From Sipunculus nudus (lineage: Eukaryota; Annelida; Sipuncula; Golfingiida; Sipunculidae): 64,000 nucleotides of DNA. Positions 36,201 through 46,560 of the stretch are shown piece by piece; the first letter of the stretch is position 1, and each line of letters opens with the position of its first letter. Location: contig CM049308.1 in the NCBI GenBank assembly GCA_026874595.1, positions 73,194,624 through 73,258,623 of the forward strand. The letters are read 5' to 3'. The position numbers and the translations under genes were made by a program. The notes beneath the pieces were generated by a model. The model saw only the letters and a program-made list of their open reading frames with translations, was not told the DNA's origin and did no database searches.

Positions 36201-39200
36201 ATTATGTGGCCTAATGATATATTAAAAAAAACTCGTTACAGTTCATAATAAAACGCTCTTGATAAACTATATGCACTAATGGCACAGTCTAAGACAGATA
36301 TATGTTCACAAATAATAGAATAGCATTAAGCTACGCCTCTCTACGACTTCCTAGAAACAACATTAGTGGCAAAAAATTTAGTTTTAAATGCCATCGTAAA
36401 ATAAGCCTACGTTAACCAATAGTCCATGCCTGAGCATTACAGGAATTCACATGAATAATTAACCTTGCTTGCTTACCATCAATGCGTTTGTAGGTCCGGT
36501 AGAAAAGCACCTAAATCATTCATAAGGCAACGCATATTTACATGGGTATTACATTCGAGCTGAAGACAAAGTTTGGATATTTTAAAGTGTACAAGACGTG
36601 AGGAACAAGTGTTAAAGCTGTTAAATCTGCGTGTAAAGCTGTGTTTCCACGTGTATATACATATATGCGTATATCCTTATATACATGAACAGTTGGCAGA
36701 GTCGCCAAAATGATTTTGTAACTGTGTCGTTCCATTTGCCCGTCAGCGTAAATGCGTTACAATCGCCACCAGAGCGATTTTCACGCAAAGGATCTGCATG
36801 AACTGATGTCACATCATCTATTTTAGGAGTACCTGCCGTCAGGTACCTACCGTGTCACGCTATACGTCTTCCAGTTCCAGCACATACGCACACATGTAAA
36901 TTCAGCTATTTTCAACTCATGTATACGCACATACGAATAAACGCGCACCTGGAAACACAGCTTTTCACGCCGATTTAACAGCAGTGTAGCGCACAAAGTG
37001 CCATTGGTACCCCAAGTTGATTTAGCATCCGTCTTCTACGACAACAGATATAAACCAAATATATCTTAAGAACTGATTCGTATTGTGTATCGTGGCATCT
37101 GTATCGTATGGATTCATGTATTCTTAATTTAAGAACAAAAAGCCAAGCAAATACTTTATCATCAGCATTACGTACATCTGTGTAGACTGGTCCTGTCGGT
37201 AAGCTGTCGACTCTGTCGGTGTATAGGCTACAGCCGTAGATTCTGCAAAATGACAGCATGTTATATAAATACACTTGCAAGCTGCTATCAGAATGATATG
37301 AGCCAGTTACGCCTATCGAAACATAATATAATTATTTTTCCCGGTACTGATTATTGCAGCAAATACAGTTATAGACGGCTTTTCTTTCGCATGGTTGTGG
37401 TTAATTTGCAATCTATTTCCAATTTGACTTTCCTGGCATTTTAAACTTTTAAATATTATATGTACATAGTTTAGCATGCAGGTGTTTGTTCACATATATT
37501 TCTCCAGATCAACACGCACCTAGAACGGATCAACCTGGAGGGAAACCATATAGAGGGCGCTGGTGCAGAGCACATCTGTCGAGTGTTGCAGGACAATGAT
37601 TTCATCGTGGATCTGGTCAGTGTTTAATTTTTTTCAACTCAGTGTACATTTTTTATGTATAATTATATAATTCTATGTATAATTCTTTAGTTTGCCATGT
37701 ATTCAAGGCATATTTACGGTAAAACGTACATTAAAGATTAATCTGCAACACCAAGTGATTACTTCGGAAAATAAATTAATTTCCGAAGGAGATCCGAAGG
37801 AAATCTTCCCACTATTAAATTTCTTAGTGTAAATCCTTTGTAAATTCACATGTTGATTCAAGCCGAGTTCAAATGCAGATGTGAGCCTTATATTAATAGA
37901 ATTTTATTGAAGCACCAGTTCAGATTCGGATATGAAATCAGTTTACTTAAATATACTGTTTAAGTATATTGAACGAAATAAATGTTTGAGCTTCCTTCTT
38001 CACGTAGTCTTTTTACGATAATTATAAAAACCAATGGGTCAGAATGGTTAGGTGGTACAATATACTTTGGAATTATAAAGCGCTTCGCAAATAGAACACT
38101 CTTAAGCCGTTTTCACATCACAAGCATGTCGTATTATTTTCTCCAATACCGAATTCAACGTTCGATATTCGATACACTTCGTATCAGTACTGAAACGGGA
38201 ATAAAACGTGTTCAATTCCATATCCGATAATGCATTCGATTCACTTATCTAGTTTGTAGTCAAAACGCATGCGCGTAAATATTCGTATTGTTTATGCATT
38301 GCGGAAACAGTATTAGATGCGCAAGTAACGCGTGTTCACACTGCCTTGGAACGAACAACATTTTAATAAATTCAGTTTCGAAACTATACCTCCCGTTGTG
38401 GTTTCACCGATGTAGATCAAAACGCGTATCAGTACGGCTTAAGACTGAACAGAGCGTGGATTTGAAGGCAGTATAACGGTATTCAATGCCTAATTAATTT
38501 AATACGGAAGTAATGTGAACTTTACTATTCGCAGGTGCTGTCAGAGAATCACTTGGGCAGTGAGGGTGCCCGGGCTGTATGCGACATGCTGGTGAAGAAT
38601 GATACGATAACCTCCGTTAATTTATCAGGTAATCATTCTCTAAATTTCAGTAATTTAAAATTTGGCGATCTTGTGATTACTTCTGAACGTTTGGTTACAT
38701 AGGCAATTAGTATCCATTTGCATTCATAACATAATACATGATACATGATATTGATAAAACATAAAGATGACTGCCTTGAGGTGATTTAGGAACGATCAAA
38801 TTTGCGAATCTTGACCCAGAAAAGGGTCATTTGGAATGTTATCACATGGTTCGAGCAAGGTATATGAGCCGAGATATCAGCAAATAAGGTTTCTTATGGC
38901 GGCAATTTCGAAATCCGAAGTGGCTGCTTTACAAATCAAATCCGAGGATCGAAACAGGTTTTTTTTCTCTCTCCTTTTCTGGACTTCATTAAGTTTGCCG
39001 TAAAATTATAGTAATTGTTACATTTTGGGAAATTGCCTCCAACCTAAACGAACATTCAAGGAATTTCTTGCTATACGTTGTGTTCTCTTTGCAGGGAACG
39101 GGTTCCAGGACTGGGATGGAGAATATTTCTTTAAAGTTCTTCAGGTAAGGCATTATAAGCTCTCCTACAGGTAAGGCATTATGAGCTCTCCTACAGGTAA

Positions 39201-42200
39201 GGCATTATGAGCTCTCCTTCAGGTAAAGTATTATGAGCTCTTCTTTAGGTAGGGCATAATGAGCTCTCCTTCAGGTAAGGCATTATGAGCTTTCCTTCAG
39301 GTAAGGCATTATGAGCTTTTCTTCAGGTAAGGCATTATGAGCTCTCCTTCAGGTAAGACATTCTGAGTGCTATTACAGTGTCCCACTAAGGATTAAATAT
39401 TAATGAATAATTAATTTTTAAGGAAATAAAATATGCAATTTATTTATCCTGACACATTCCACGAGGAAACAATTTTCATTAGCACTTTAAATGTCAAGGT
39501 AGCAAAAGCACCATAAACGTAATGAGCCTTCCATGATTTTTATCTGATTCTAAAGGAGTACTCTTCACTTCATCTAACCAGGTTTTGTTTTGTGTAAATA
39601 TATCATTCACAAACCATTTGCATTAAATAAGTGCTCAAATGATTAATATCTAAATGTGTTAAGTGTAGAGTAACATTTTGTATTTATATGTTTTTGTCTA
39701 TTTAAGTATAAACATTATGCAACTTTCAACAGCATTTTTACCATTCACTCTCTTTGGTTATATTTGCCTCTGACAACCCGGATCTGTTTTTCTTTATTTA
39801 AAGAAAAATCAGCGTTTGAAGTACCTGTATCTGAGTCACAATCATTTTGAAGTCCAGGCTCTGCGTTGGTTCCGTGACGGTCTCACATCAAATGAGAGTT
39901 TACGAGTTTTAGATCTGAGCTGGAATCATATCCGGTTACAAGGAGCCAAGTGGATCGCTGAAGCGGTCAAGGTGAGCCTCATTATAGTTCATTAGAACTC
40001 AGTTTATAACACAAACAATTATATCATAAAACTAGTCAACCGGTTTGCTTCAGGCAGTGTTAACATCTAGAATAAGATCACTACTGACATATATTTGAGT
40101 GACATGCTCATATTTGCACTCCCCCCCCCCCCTTTCCTCTTGTGATTAAAAAAACTACTGCACATCTCCACTTGACAATTTTAAAGTATCTCGGTACTCC
40201 TCGGAGATAATCCGGAATTAATAATCTAGAATTAACAGAAAAAACTATTAAATTTTAGTTCACTCTTTAGTTCCCAGATGACAGCAGCGCAAGGGTCTGT
40301 ATTCTCTTAATTGTATTATCATGTATACCACTCTGAACTTTGTTCTAGCTTTGTTCTTAAGATTTCTATGGATTCATATTGCAATATAAGAGTTATATAT
40401 TACAGGTGCATCGCAGAATATAACATAGAAAACACGTAGACTAGTTGAAATTATGAAGAAGTATACCTGTGTTTTCCAGGAAAATTATGGTCTTAAATAT
40501 TTAAACTTGGCCTGGAATGGTCTTGGTGTCGAGGGTGCTGTCGCCATGGGGCACGCCTTACGTTATAACGACTGTCTCACTGAGCTGGACCTGACGTCTA
40601 ATCGACTCCCGGCAGATGGCGCTGTAGAGATAGCTAAAGGACTGCGCGAAAACGATATTCTACAAATACTCAGGGTGCGTTGTTTTCCTTGAAACACTAT
40701 GTGCTAAGGGTAGCACCAATTCATCTTACAATGAGGATCATTTGATTTATTAAAAATGTCTCTCAAACTGTCCAGCTTTCCTGTTTTCCCTATTTTGTTG
40801 ACTTTTTGTCTCGTCCTATTTTTGCCTTTTTTCTTCAAACAAATTTAGTTTTGCTATGTAACATACAATATCAAAATATCGTTTAATACTGCAAAGGTTT
40901 GCTTGCGTTGTTTAAGGTAAACTGTTTTGCGCTATTTGGAACACCATGTTATCTCAATATCATAAAAAGAGAAAAAGAATTACTCTGTCTGGGTCTTGTA
41001 TCTTAATGTCTCCTTGCACATTTTTTCGGTATGGATTTCATTCTTCGTGGACCACAATGGAAATGAACCAACATTTATACGCCAGAACGAAAAGAATTGC
41101 CAAAAAATAAGAATTAATAAATTCGTTACACGTGTGGTATCAATCCTTCTTTTTCCCATCTAGTACCTTCTGTTTTTCTACTGTTATCCTATTTTTTTAT
41201 ATTCCCATTCCTATTTTCTTACATTTTTTAAGGGTATGCTTGAAGGCTTGCATCTCTCGACACAGCAAATCCCAACATAAGATGACATAGCATTGTCTAA
41301 TTGTGCCTATGGTTATTCATGTACCTGTTCATAGTCCTTGCTGTTCGCTTTATTATATAGGGGAGTACTCTGGTTTTTGTTTGTAGTAAACGTTAGTGTC
41401 GGTAATTTGTCATAAAACGTGGAAAAATGCAAGTCTTGTATTACCGATCTTATTGATACTCAGCAAAACTTAATTTTGGAATGTTCATATTTTCATTTAA
41501 AAAAAAGAATTCAGGAATATTCAAGGCATAAATAATTTCAGTGTAGCCATTCTATTCAATGGGGATTGAATAGATGACGCCGCTGTTACTTTCATTTATA
41601 ATTTTCATGACTATATGTATTTTATGAGTAATATCTCATTTAATGTTATGTATACCTTTTCCAGATGGGCAGGAACACCATAAAATGTGCGGGAGCATTT
41701 GCAGTTCTATCAGGAATCCAACAAAACGAGTACTCCGCCCTAGAGTTTTTGGATCTGACGGTAAGGAGTTAAACCAATTTAAAAATACTTATATATGATA
41801 TATTTATCCTTCTCGTCCCACCGGACAAGCTGATACACAGAAGCACATGCACGGGTAACTGTAAGTTGAGGTTAATTTATTAAAAGAACAAATCGCGTTT
41901 TATTTTTGTTGTATATTCCTTATGACACTGAGTATCGTGTTTTCGTTTTCATTTGATCTTCACATAATTTTATTTTTGACAAAGAATGTGATAGGCGGAA
42001 GCGAACATAGAAAATAAATATTGAGAGAACGTTTAAGTAGTGACAGGCAGACCCAAACAACTTCAGGAAGAGAAGACGCCCAAGCATATAATTATAGTGA
42101 TAGTTGCCATCAAAGAAGCATTAAAGTGAATATGCTTCGTTTAGGATATACATTGTTGCTGTACACGGCGGGCTCCAAACTATGACCCGTTCAGTCTTGT

Positions 42201-45200
42201 ACATTTAATGTGTGTTTCCGTGTTATCGTACATGTGTTTTTGCGTATATGCGCGTGAACAATGGCTCATATGGCTTTGTAACTATGACGAATTCAATGTC
42301 CGCCAGCATATGTGCGCATATGCGTAAAAACATTGCGATAGGAGCGATTTTCACGTATAGGGTCTACGAGAACTAAGGGAATCCTGGTAAAATGCGGCTT
42401 TGTGCCTAAGAACGCACATACACTGATGGGTTATAATGATTTTTTTTTCACGCCTATACGCGCACATGTTTTTTGTTGATTTTTTTTCGCATATATGCGC
42501 CTATAGTTTTTGAGGATTTTTTTTCACGCATATAGGCGCACATGTTTTTAACTTTATACAGAAAGCCATATTTTGATTCCTTATGCAGTATTCTTGTACA
42601 TAAGTGCATTTGACAATATATTGGGTATTATTTGCAGAACGTGTTTGTAAACGAGGAATTTGACAGCCTGTATAAGAGCATGCGTGAAAAAGAGAGCCGG
42701 GATATTAAGGTTATACACGGAGGTATATTGTATCAGAAAAACAAGGTGAGTCATACAGTGGAAATGGTAACAATAATAATAATAATCCGCCACACATGCA
42801 GCGTTATACCACGCACACCTTCTTACATGTTTATGCTGAACACACATTCCACATAAAAATAATCCCTCAAATTCTATTATATTTCTTCTCTTTCCCGAAT
42901 ATTTCTCTATTATAATATAACGTTGAATAATGCAGATATATATATAAAAAAACAAAAGCTTCCCCAAAAAAGATGTTTTCCCAATACATCCGTACGCCGA
43001 ATGAAAAATAATAAATATTATAGCATATGCGCCTATTTACAGATTGTAATTATTTACAGCTATTTGTCCGGCTATTTAGAGTTGTATCATGGTTAATTAA
43101 CGTATAATACTGCCATTAATGTATGCTTTCACATTATAATTTAAACAAAGGTAGATAAAGTAACAATTTCGCCATAAACCTTCCAAAGTTGGTCTCTTAT
43201 TTGTTCAAATGGTGCTGATTCATGTAATATAAGTGCACCACATATGTCTATCAGATTTCAATAAGCTTATATGACATAGCCGATAGCCATTTTGTTATTA
43301 TACAATTAGTATTATTATGCATCAAATGAAAAAACATACCAAAACGTTTCCTCAGGTTTCAAAATATCTCGTTTTCTAGATCAAGTACACAGTACAATAT
43401 GATTTTGAGGCGGCCTTCGAGAAAGACCCGATGACTAAGTTAAAACGTTACGCTGAGAGGGCAGGCCTGCGTCTACTGGACCTGTTTAAACAGTTCGACA
43501 AGGATAACAATATGTCAGTGTCAAGGGAGGAATTTATCGTTGGTGTTAAGGTAAGGACTACCAAGGAGGATTTAAGTGACTCCCATATAAACTCATTTGG
43601 ACATCACTGTGCAATATACATGTGATGAAATGATGATGATAAATAATTTGATGATAAGGCCCCATACAATTATGTGTCATTGTATGAATTCGCCACTACC
43701 GTTTTTCTATTTGACAGCTTCTACATATGCTCTTATTAACCATGTCAAGTAGGACGATCGAAAAGTTGTTTTAGGCCTTATTTAGGCCTTATTTATAGCA
43801 TAAATCAGGTGTATAGACAGTCAAACTAAGGGGATCAAGTGTAATAAGTGGGAAGGTTGCTCAGATAGTTGACAGGCCTAGAGACGCTTATTATATCATT
43901 CTCCGTGAAAAAAATTGTGTCAAGCGCCTGACGGGCTGACATTTCAATATCAAGTTTTAATCTTTTAATGCCAAATTTTTAAGTTTATTAATTAAAAGAA
44001 TGCTTAGCCATCAATTAATCATCATAATTTTTATGGAATCGGTTAAAATTGTTCATTAAATATACATGGGGTGTCTTTGTATTCTTACCTGCGGTCTGTT
44101 TATTTATGATATCTCTGTGACAATTTGTTTTCACAGCAAGTTGGTTTAGATATAACCGAGGCACAGATCGATCAGATGATAGCTTCACTTGACAAGGACG
44201 GCGATGGCGAGGTGGATTATGGGTAAATACAACTATCACACATTTAAAACCTCAATACAGAGGATAAGTTTTAACTGTGTATATGGAGAGCACATTAATA
44301 ATTCTCCACATCCTGTGAGGCACGTCCTCTCTTCACACGCCTCGGAAGTGATCTAGTTATATCGGGAGCGATGCTTAGGATGTCCTAAGTGGGGGTCATT
44401 ATCCATATTTTCACATAAATCCCAAGAAATTGGACATTATTTTGCAAAGGGGCTATAACGGCGCCATTTACCAGGAACGACGCCAGTGTATCCAGGGGTT
44501 ATTTCGTAAGGGTATCGTATAAAATGCCTTCTGTCGTACTGAGATTGAAACTTGTCTTTAGGTGTTTAATAATTAGCGGAGAGATGCTAGGTATTTATAA
44601 TAAGCTTTCACACCCTATAGTGATATTTCTGACCTGTTACTAAGTAATTATATGTCTGTTCACTGCATTCACATATTGATCGGAAGGACATAAATAGACT
44701 ACAGTGTAGACATGAATGCAAACATTGCTGGTGTGTCTATATGATTCTAGTAAGTGCCTCATATATTTTAACTGCATTGTATTTATTATGCGCCCCATCG
44801 GGAAGCTTATTATTTTACTGGATGGGCATCCGTGTCCTCGTCCGCGTCCGTACTTTTATAAGCTCCTTTTATGGTTAACAGACTACATTCGGTGATTTTC
44901 TATTGCACACATTATTTCAGACATATCTTTTTTAATCCAGTATGATTTTTTCCCTCATGCATATTGATAAAAACCTGTTTCTGTTTGTAATATTTTTCAA
45001 ATTTAACTTAATTTTTTTCACCCATATGTAAACTAGTCCAGCACTAGCAGAAACGGGGAGCCCTCTGAGGACTATTGTCTGACCACATCTAGTTTTAACT
45101 ATTTTTCCCCTTTGCCACCTTAAACTTGACTGTTACTCAGGGTTAATTGAACATCTGGTGCACAGGTTTCATTTCTATGTTGGATTCTAATAACTTTGCT

Positions 45201-45392
45201 CCTGAACTGATTTCTTGTTTATGTTTTTTATTATTCAGGGAACTTGTGGACGGAGACAAAATCAACCGACAAACCAAACGAAGACTTAAGAAGGCAAGGA
45301 CTGATAACGCAAAAACGAGGAAGAAGGTGGAATCAGATCCCCTGGCAGCTGTTGTTACAGTTCAAAAGACCCTGGACTCTCTCATGTTATGA
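29735..45392 (+). CDS. LRRC74A-like: Gene 2 (G2): LRRC74A-like LRR/EF-hand protein, full coding span (13 exons)
   Basis: Joined exons: 29735-29764, 32270-32726, 35946-36115, 37508-37615, 38535-38628, 39095-39144, 39804-39971, 40480-40674, 41665-41760, 42638-42745, 43380-43550, 44137-44222, 45239-45392. The sum is 1887 nt, 628 codons plus TGA, all junctions GT-AG and in phase. Residues 1-162 are a Ser/Glu-rich, probably disordered N-terminus, longer than in G1. Residues 163-219 are the signature block (GVIPVSYF, FHGLGPLGAKAIA). Residues 220 to about 480 hold nine LRRs. EF-hand loops at 532-543 (DKDNNMSVSREE) and 568-579 (DKDGDGEVDYGE) are canonical, with acidic residues at 1, 3 and 12. Residues from about 584 form a Lys/Arg-rich tail. 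It lies 3.4 kb downstream of G1 in the same direction, so tandem duplication is likely. Function is unknown; Ca2+-sensitive scaffolding is a guess from the domains. Confidence 0.94.
29939..29987. repeat. (TA)n microsatellite in G2 intron 1
   Basis: About 24 TA units. Nearby (30141-30193) TA runs lie between ATTGTTTAGAC and its near-complement. The rest of intron 1 to 32269 shows no exon; a 118-codon frame at 30867-31223 has no recognised domain. Confidence 0.95.
32270..32726 (+). CDS. LRRC74A-like: G2 exon 2: long acidic/serine-rich N-terminal region
   Basis: 457 nt, acceptor ttctttcag, phase 0 in and phase 1 out, donor gttaat. It encodes residues 11-162: a basic Ser/Pro/Arg start, then Ser/Glu-rich low complexity, then ITELVDMVPDLKLPDDI and the YDTDLEED motif shared with G1 and G3. 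Confidence 0.92.
33135..33225. repeat. Compound (CA)n(TA)n microsatellite in G2 intron 2
   Basis: About 14 CA units run into about 31 TA units. The rest of the intron (32727-35945) holds no recognised exon. Confidence 0.97.
35646..35795 (-). mobile_element. tRNA-derived SINE with a conserved-type tail (G2 intron 2)
   Basis: On the minus strand an A-box-like GGTCGAGTGGTTTCAAG (complement of 35768-35784) is followed by a B box CCCGGGTTCGATCC (complement of 35732-35745). Farther on comes GGGGGTTCTCTGGTTTTCTCC (complement of 35667-35687), like the central domain shared by several animal SINE families. It ends about 150 nt before G2 exon 3. Confidence 0.65.
35946..36115 (+). CDS. LRRC74A-like: G2 exon 3: LRRC74A signature domain
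   Basis: 170 nt, acceptor ccttcag, phase 1 in and phase 0 out, donor gtactt. It encodes DPTGQKDY, C-N-E-L-G-V-I-P-V-S-Y-F and H-G-L-G-P-L-G-A-K-A-I-A. It is three codons shorter than the G1 exon, all in the variable start. Confidence 0.95.
36617..36982. mobile_element. MITE-like element with 37-bp TIRs (G2 intron 3)
   Basis: The ends at 36617-36653 and 36946-36982 are inverted copies over about 37 bp with three mismatches, including GCTGTTAAATC and AAAGCTGTGTTTCCA. The 366-bp element is rich in tatgcg/cgcata strings and has no coding frame. A clear TSD was not seen. Confidence 0.75.
37508..37615 (+). CDS. LRRC74A-like: G2 exon 4: LRR 1
   Basis: 108 nt, phase 0, acceptor tctccag, donor gtcagt. 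It encodes LERINLEGNHIEGAGA and ends FIVDL. Confidence 0.92.
38101..38443. repeat. Candidate small inverted-repeat element (G2 intron 4)
   Basis: CTTAAGCCGT at 38101 has its exact complement at 38434-38443, with ACT flanking both sides. CGTATCAGTAC occurs twice inside. The inverted repeat is only 10 bp, so this could be chance. Confidence 0.3.
38535..38628 (+). CDS. LRRC74A-like: G2 exon 5: LRR 2
   Basis: 94 nt, phase 0 in and phase 1 out, acceptor ttcgcag, donor gtaatc. It encodes VLSENHLGSEGARAV. Confidence 0.92.
39095..39144 (+). CDS. LRRC74A-like: G2 exon 6: LRR 3 (50-nt exon)
   Basis: 50 nt, phase 1 in and phase 0 out, acceptor tttgcag, donor gtaagg. It encodes GNGFQDWDGEYFFKVLQ. Its last bases and donor begin a 26-bp tandem array in the intron. 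Confidence 0.9.
39145..39378 (+). repeat. Nine tandem 26-bp units copying the G2 exon 6 splice donor
   Basis: Nine units of exactly 26 nt, each starting GT(A) and ending AG (consensus begins GTAAGGCATTATGAGCTC and ends CCTTCAG). The first unit starts at the real donor at 39145, so each unit boundary recreates CAG|GTAAG. The last unit is the most diverged. Confidence 0.95.
39804..39971 (+). CDS. LRRC74A-like: G2 exon 7: LRRs 4 and 5 (fused relative to G1)
   Basis: 168 nt, phase 0 in and out, acceptor tatttaaag, donor gtgagc. It encodes LKYLYLSHNHF and LRVLDLSWNHI. It equals G1 exons 7 and 8 joined without the intron. Confidence 0.92.
40480..40674 (+). CDS. LRRC74A-like: G2 exon 8: LRRs 6 and 7
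   Basis: 195 nt, phase 0, acceptor ttttccag, donor gtgcgt. It encodes LKYLNLAWNGLGVEGA and LTELDLTSNRL. Confidence 0.93.
41665..41760 (+). CDS. LRRC74A-like: G2 exon 9: LRR 8
   Basis: 96 nt, phase 0, acceptor ttttccag, donor gtaagg. It encodes MGRNTIKCAGA and ends LEFLDLT, one codon longer than the G1 counterpart. Confidence 0.92.
42170..42560. repeat. tatgcg/cgcata-rich repeat with three internal units (G2 intron 9)
   Basis: Shares GAGCGATTTTCACG (42341-42354) and a TGTGTTTCC string with the 36617-36982 element. Its right part has three copies of a unit with poly-T followed by CACGC-type and GCGCACATG-type strings (42439-42547). Confidence 0.55.
42638..42745 (+). CDS. LRRC74A-like: G2 exon 10: LRR 9 / capping region
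   Basis: 108 nt, phase 0, acceptor tttgcag, donor gtgagt. It encodes a charged helix followed by DIKVIHGGILYQKNK, paralogous to G1 exon 11. Confidence 0.9.
43380..43550 (+). CDS. LRRC74A-like: G2 exon 11: first EF-hand
   Basis: 171 nt, phase 0, acceptor ttttctag, donor gtaagg. The loop DKDNNMSVSREE at residues 532-543 is followed by F, as in an active EF-hand. Confidence 0.93.
44137..44222 (+). CDS. LRRC74A-like: G2 exon 12: second EF-hand
   Basis: 86 nt, phase 0 in and phase 2 out, acceptor ttcacag, donor gtaaat. It encodes DKDGDGEVDYG; the Glu at loop position 12 comes from the next exon. Confidence 0.92.
44374..44476 (+). repeat. Dispersed repeat, copy 1 (G2 intron 12)
   Basis: About 100 nt similar, with gaps, to 46336-46440 in the same orientation: CCTAAGTGGG, CACATAAATCCC and TTTTGCAAA(A/G)GG occur in order in both. 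Confidence 0.5.
45239..45392 (+). CDS. LRRC74A-like: G2 exon 13: basic C-terminal tail and stop
   Basis: 154 nt, acceptor tattattcag. It completes Gly-Glu of the EF loop, then encodes a Lys/Arg-rich stretch (QTKRRLKKAR, KTRKK) and ends TLDSLML with TGA at 45390-45392. G1 has no such tail. Confidence 0.9.
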
Positions 45393-46205
45393 TTGTCCTG
45401 TTGGCTCTGAATACGCAACATGCTGTCTTGTGCACGCCTGCTACCAAAAGCTGTATTAGCAAATCAGAATGGAGCAAGCGTTTGATGTCACCATCTGTAT
45501 TAATATTGACGGTGGTCCCACTCAACTTTTGCCACGGAACTGCTCTGTGACAACGCCTCGGATAGGCACGTGTTTGGTCTTGAACTGTCGGAAATGATGT
45601 CAGGTGTCTTCTTATAGGAGCTTTTTTCCATCTTTTAGCTTGAAATTTTTTTTTATGTTTCGAAGGGCCTATCGCAGCGAACACTATCAGAAACTTCGAT
45701 TGTGTATTCAGTGGGTGAAATTCCAGCGACATCTGTTGTATTTGAATTAAACTAGACTGGTCTTCATGTGCAGATAATGAACAAGTAATGAGCTGGTGTT
45801 CATTAATCAATTAAAGTCCTAGCTTTCCTGCGTTAGCTCAGTATTGGTAATTTCCAAACAATAACAAAATTATGATTTTTTTACAAGATTATAATGAACA
45901 ATGACCAGTCACGCCAAAAGCTGGTATATTTCTATGTGGGGTGACCAATTTGAAAAAAATTATCACAAACTGTGACAGGAGTGTAACTTTCGACTCGGCC
46001 GACATTTAAACCATTTGACTTGCACCGCTGCTTGTAATAAAACTATGTGAGCAAACATTCACACCATTTATAGTCCGAGTCACATGTTTTATAGTGCATA
46101 CAATATTTGAGGTCCATACATAATGAAGTTGTTTCCCGAACAGTATCGTGACGGATGTAGTGTTCTGTGTGAAACCCCGACTGAATAAAGAAAACATTTG
46201 AAATT
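45393..46205 (+). terminator. G2 3' UTR and polyadenylation signals
   Basis: ATTAAA at 45810-45815 and AATAAA at 46184-46189 are the candidate poly(A) signals, giving a 3' UTR of about 0.45 or 0.8 kb. No other gene is seen here; a 142-codon minus-strand frame at 45382-45810 looks like chance. Confidence 0.55.
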
Positions 46206-46335
46206 CCTGGACCACACGTATATCATAACTGTCGCTGGGGGCACTCTGTCGTTGTCACGCAACTACTCATTGGCCACGCCTCGGAAATACCCGTTTTTGG
46301 GGGGGATTTTTGTCTTGAAAGGTAAGGAACGATGC

Positions 46336-46560
46336 CAGTGTGCCTTAAGTGGGTAATTTTCTATGTTCCCCCATAAATGCCGAGGAATGTGACGTCGTTT
46401 TGCAAAAGGTCTATCTTTGCTCCATCTATCAGAAACTGAGTCAGCGTCCAGCTCGATTCATTGAAAACCCGACAGGGATCGAACTCGGTACATGGGAAAT
46501 CCGTCCTTGACGAAGTCGCGCGGACCTGTTCTATCGCAAGAACTTGTAAATCTGCAATTG
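46336..46560. repeat. Dispersed repeat, copy 2, next to a SINE-like stretch
   Basis: The first 100 nt match the 44374 copy. From 46475 to 46488 the minus strand reads CCGAGTTCGATCCC, a B-box-like string; the A box is not clear. Confidence 0.4.

Noticed and set aside
39145-39378. CRISPR-like array
   Set aside because: Contiguous 26-bp units with no spacers, in a eukaryotic intron.
45382-45810. 142-codon minus-strand frame over the G2 stop and 3' UTR
   Set aside because: No recognisable domain and no promoter; overlaps a real 3' end.
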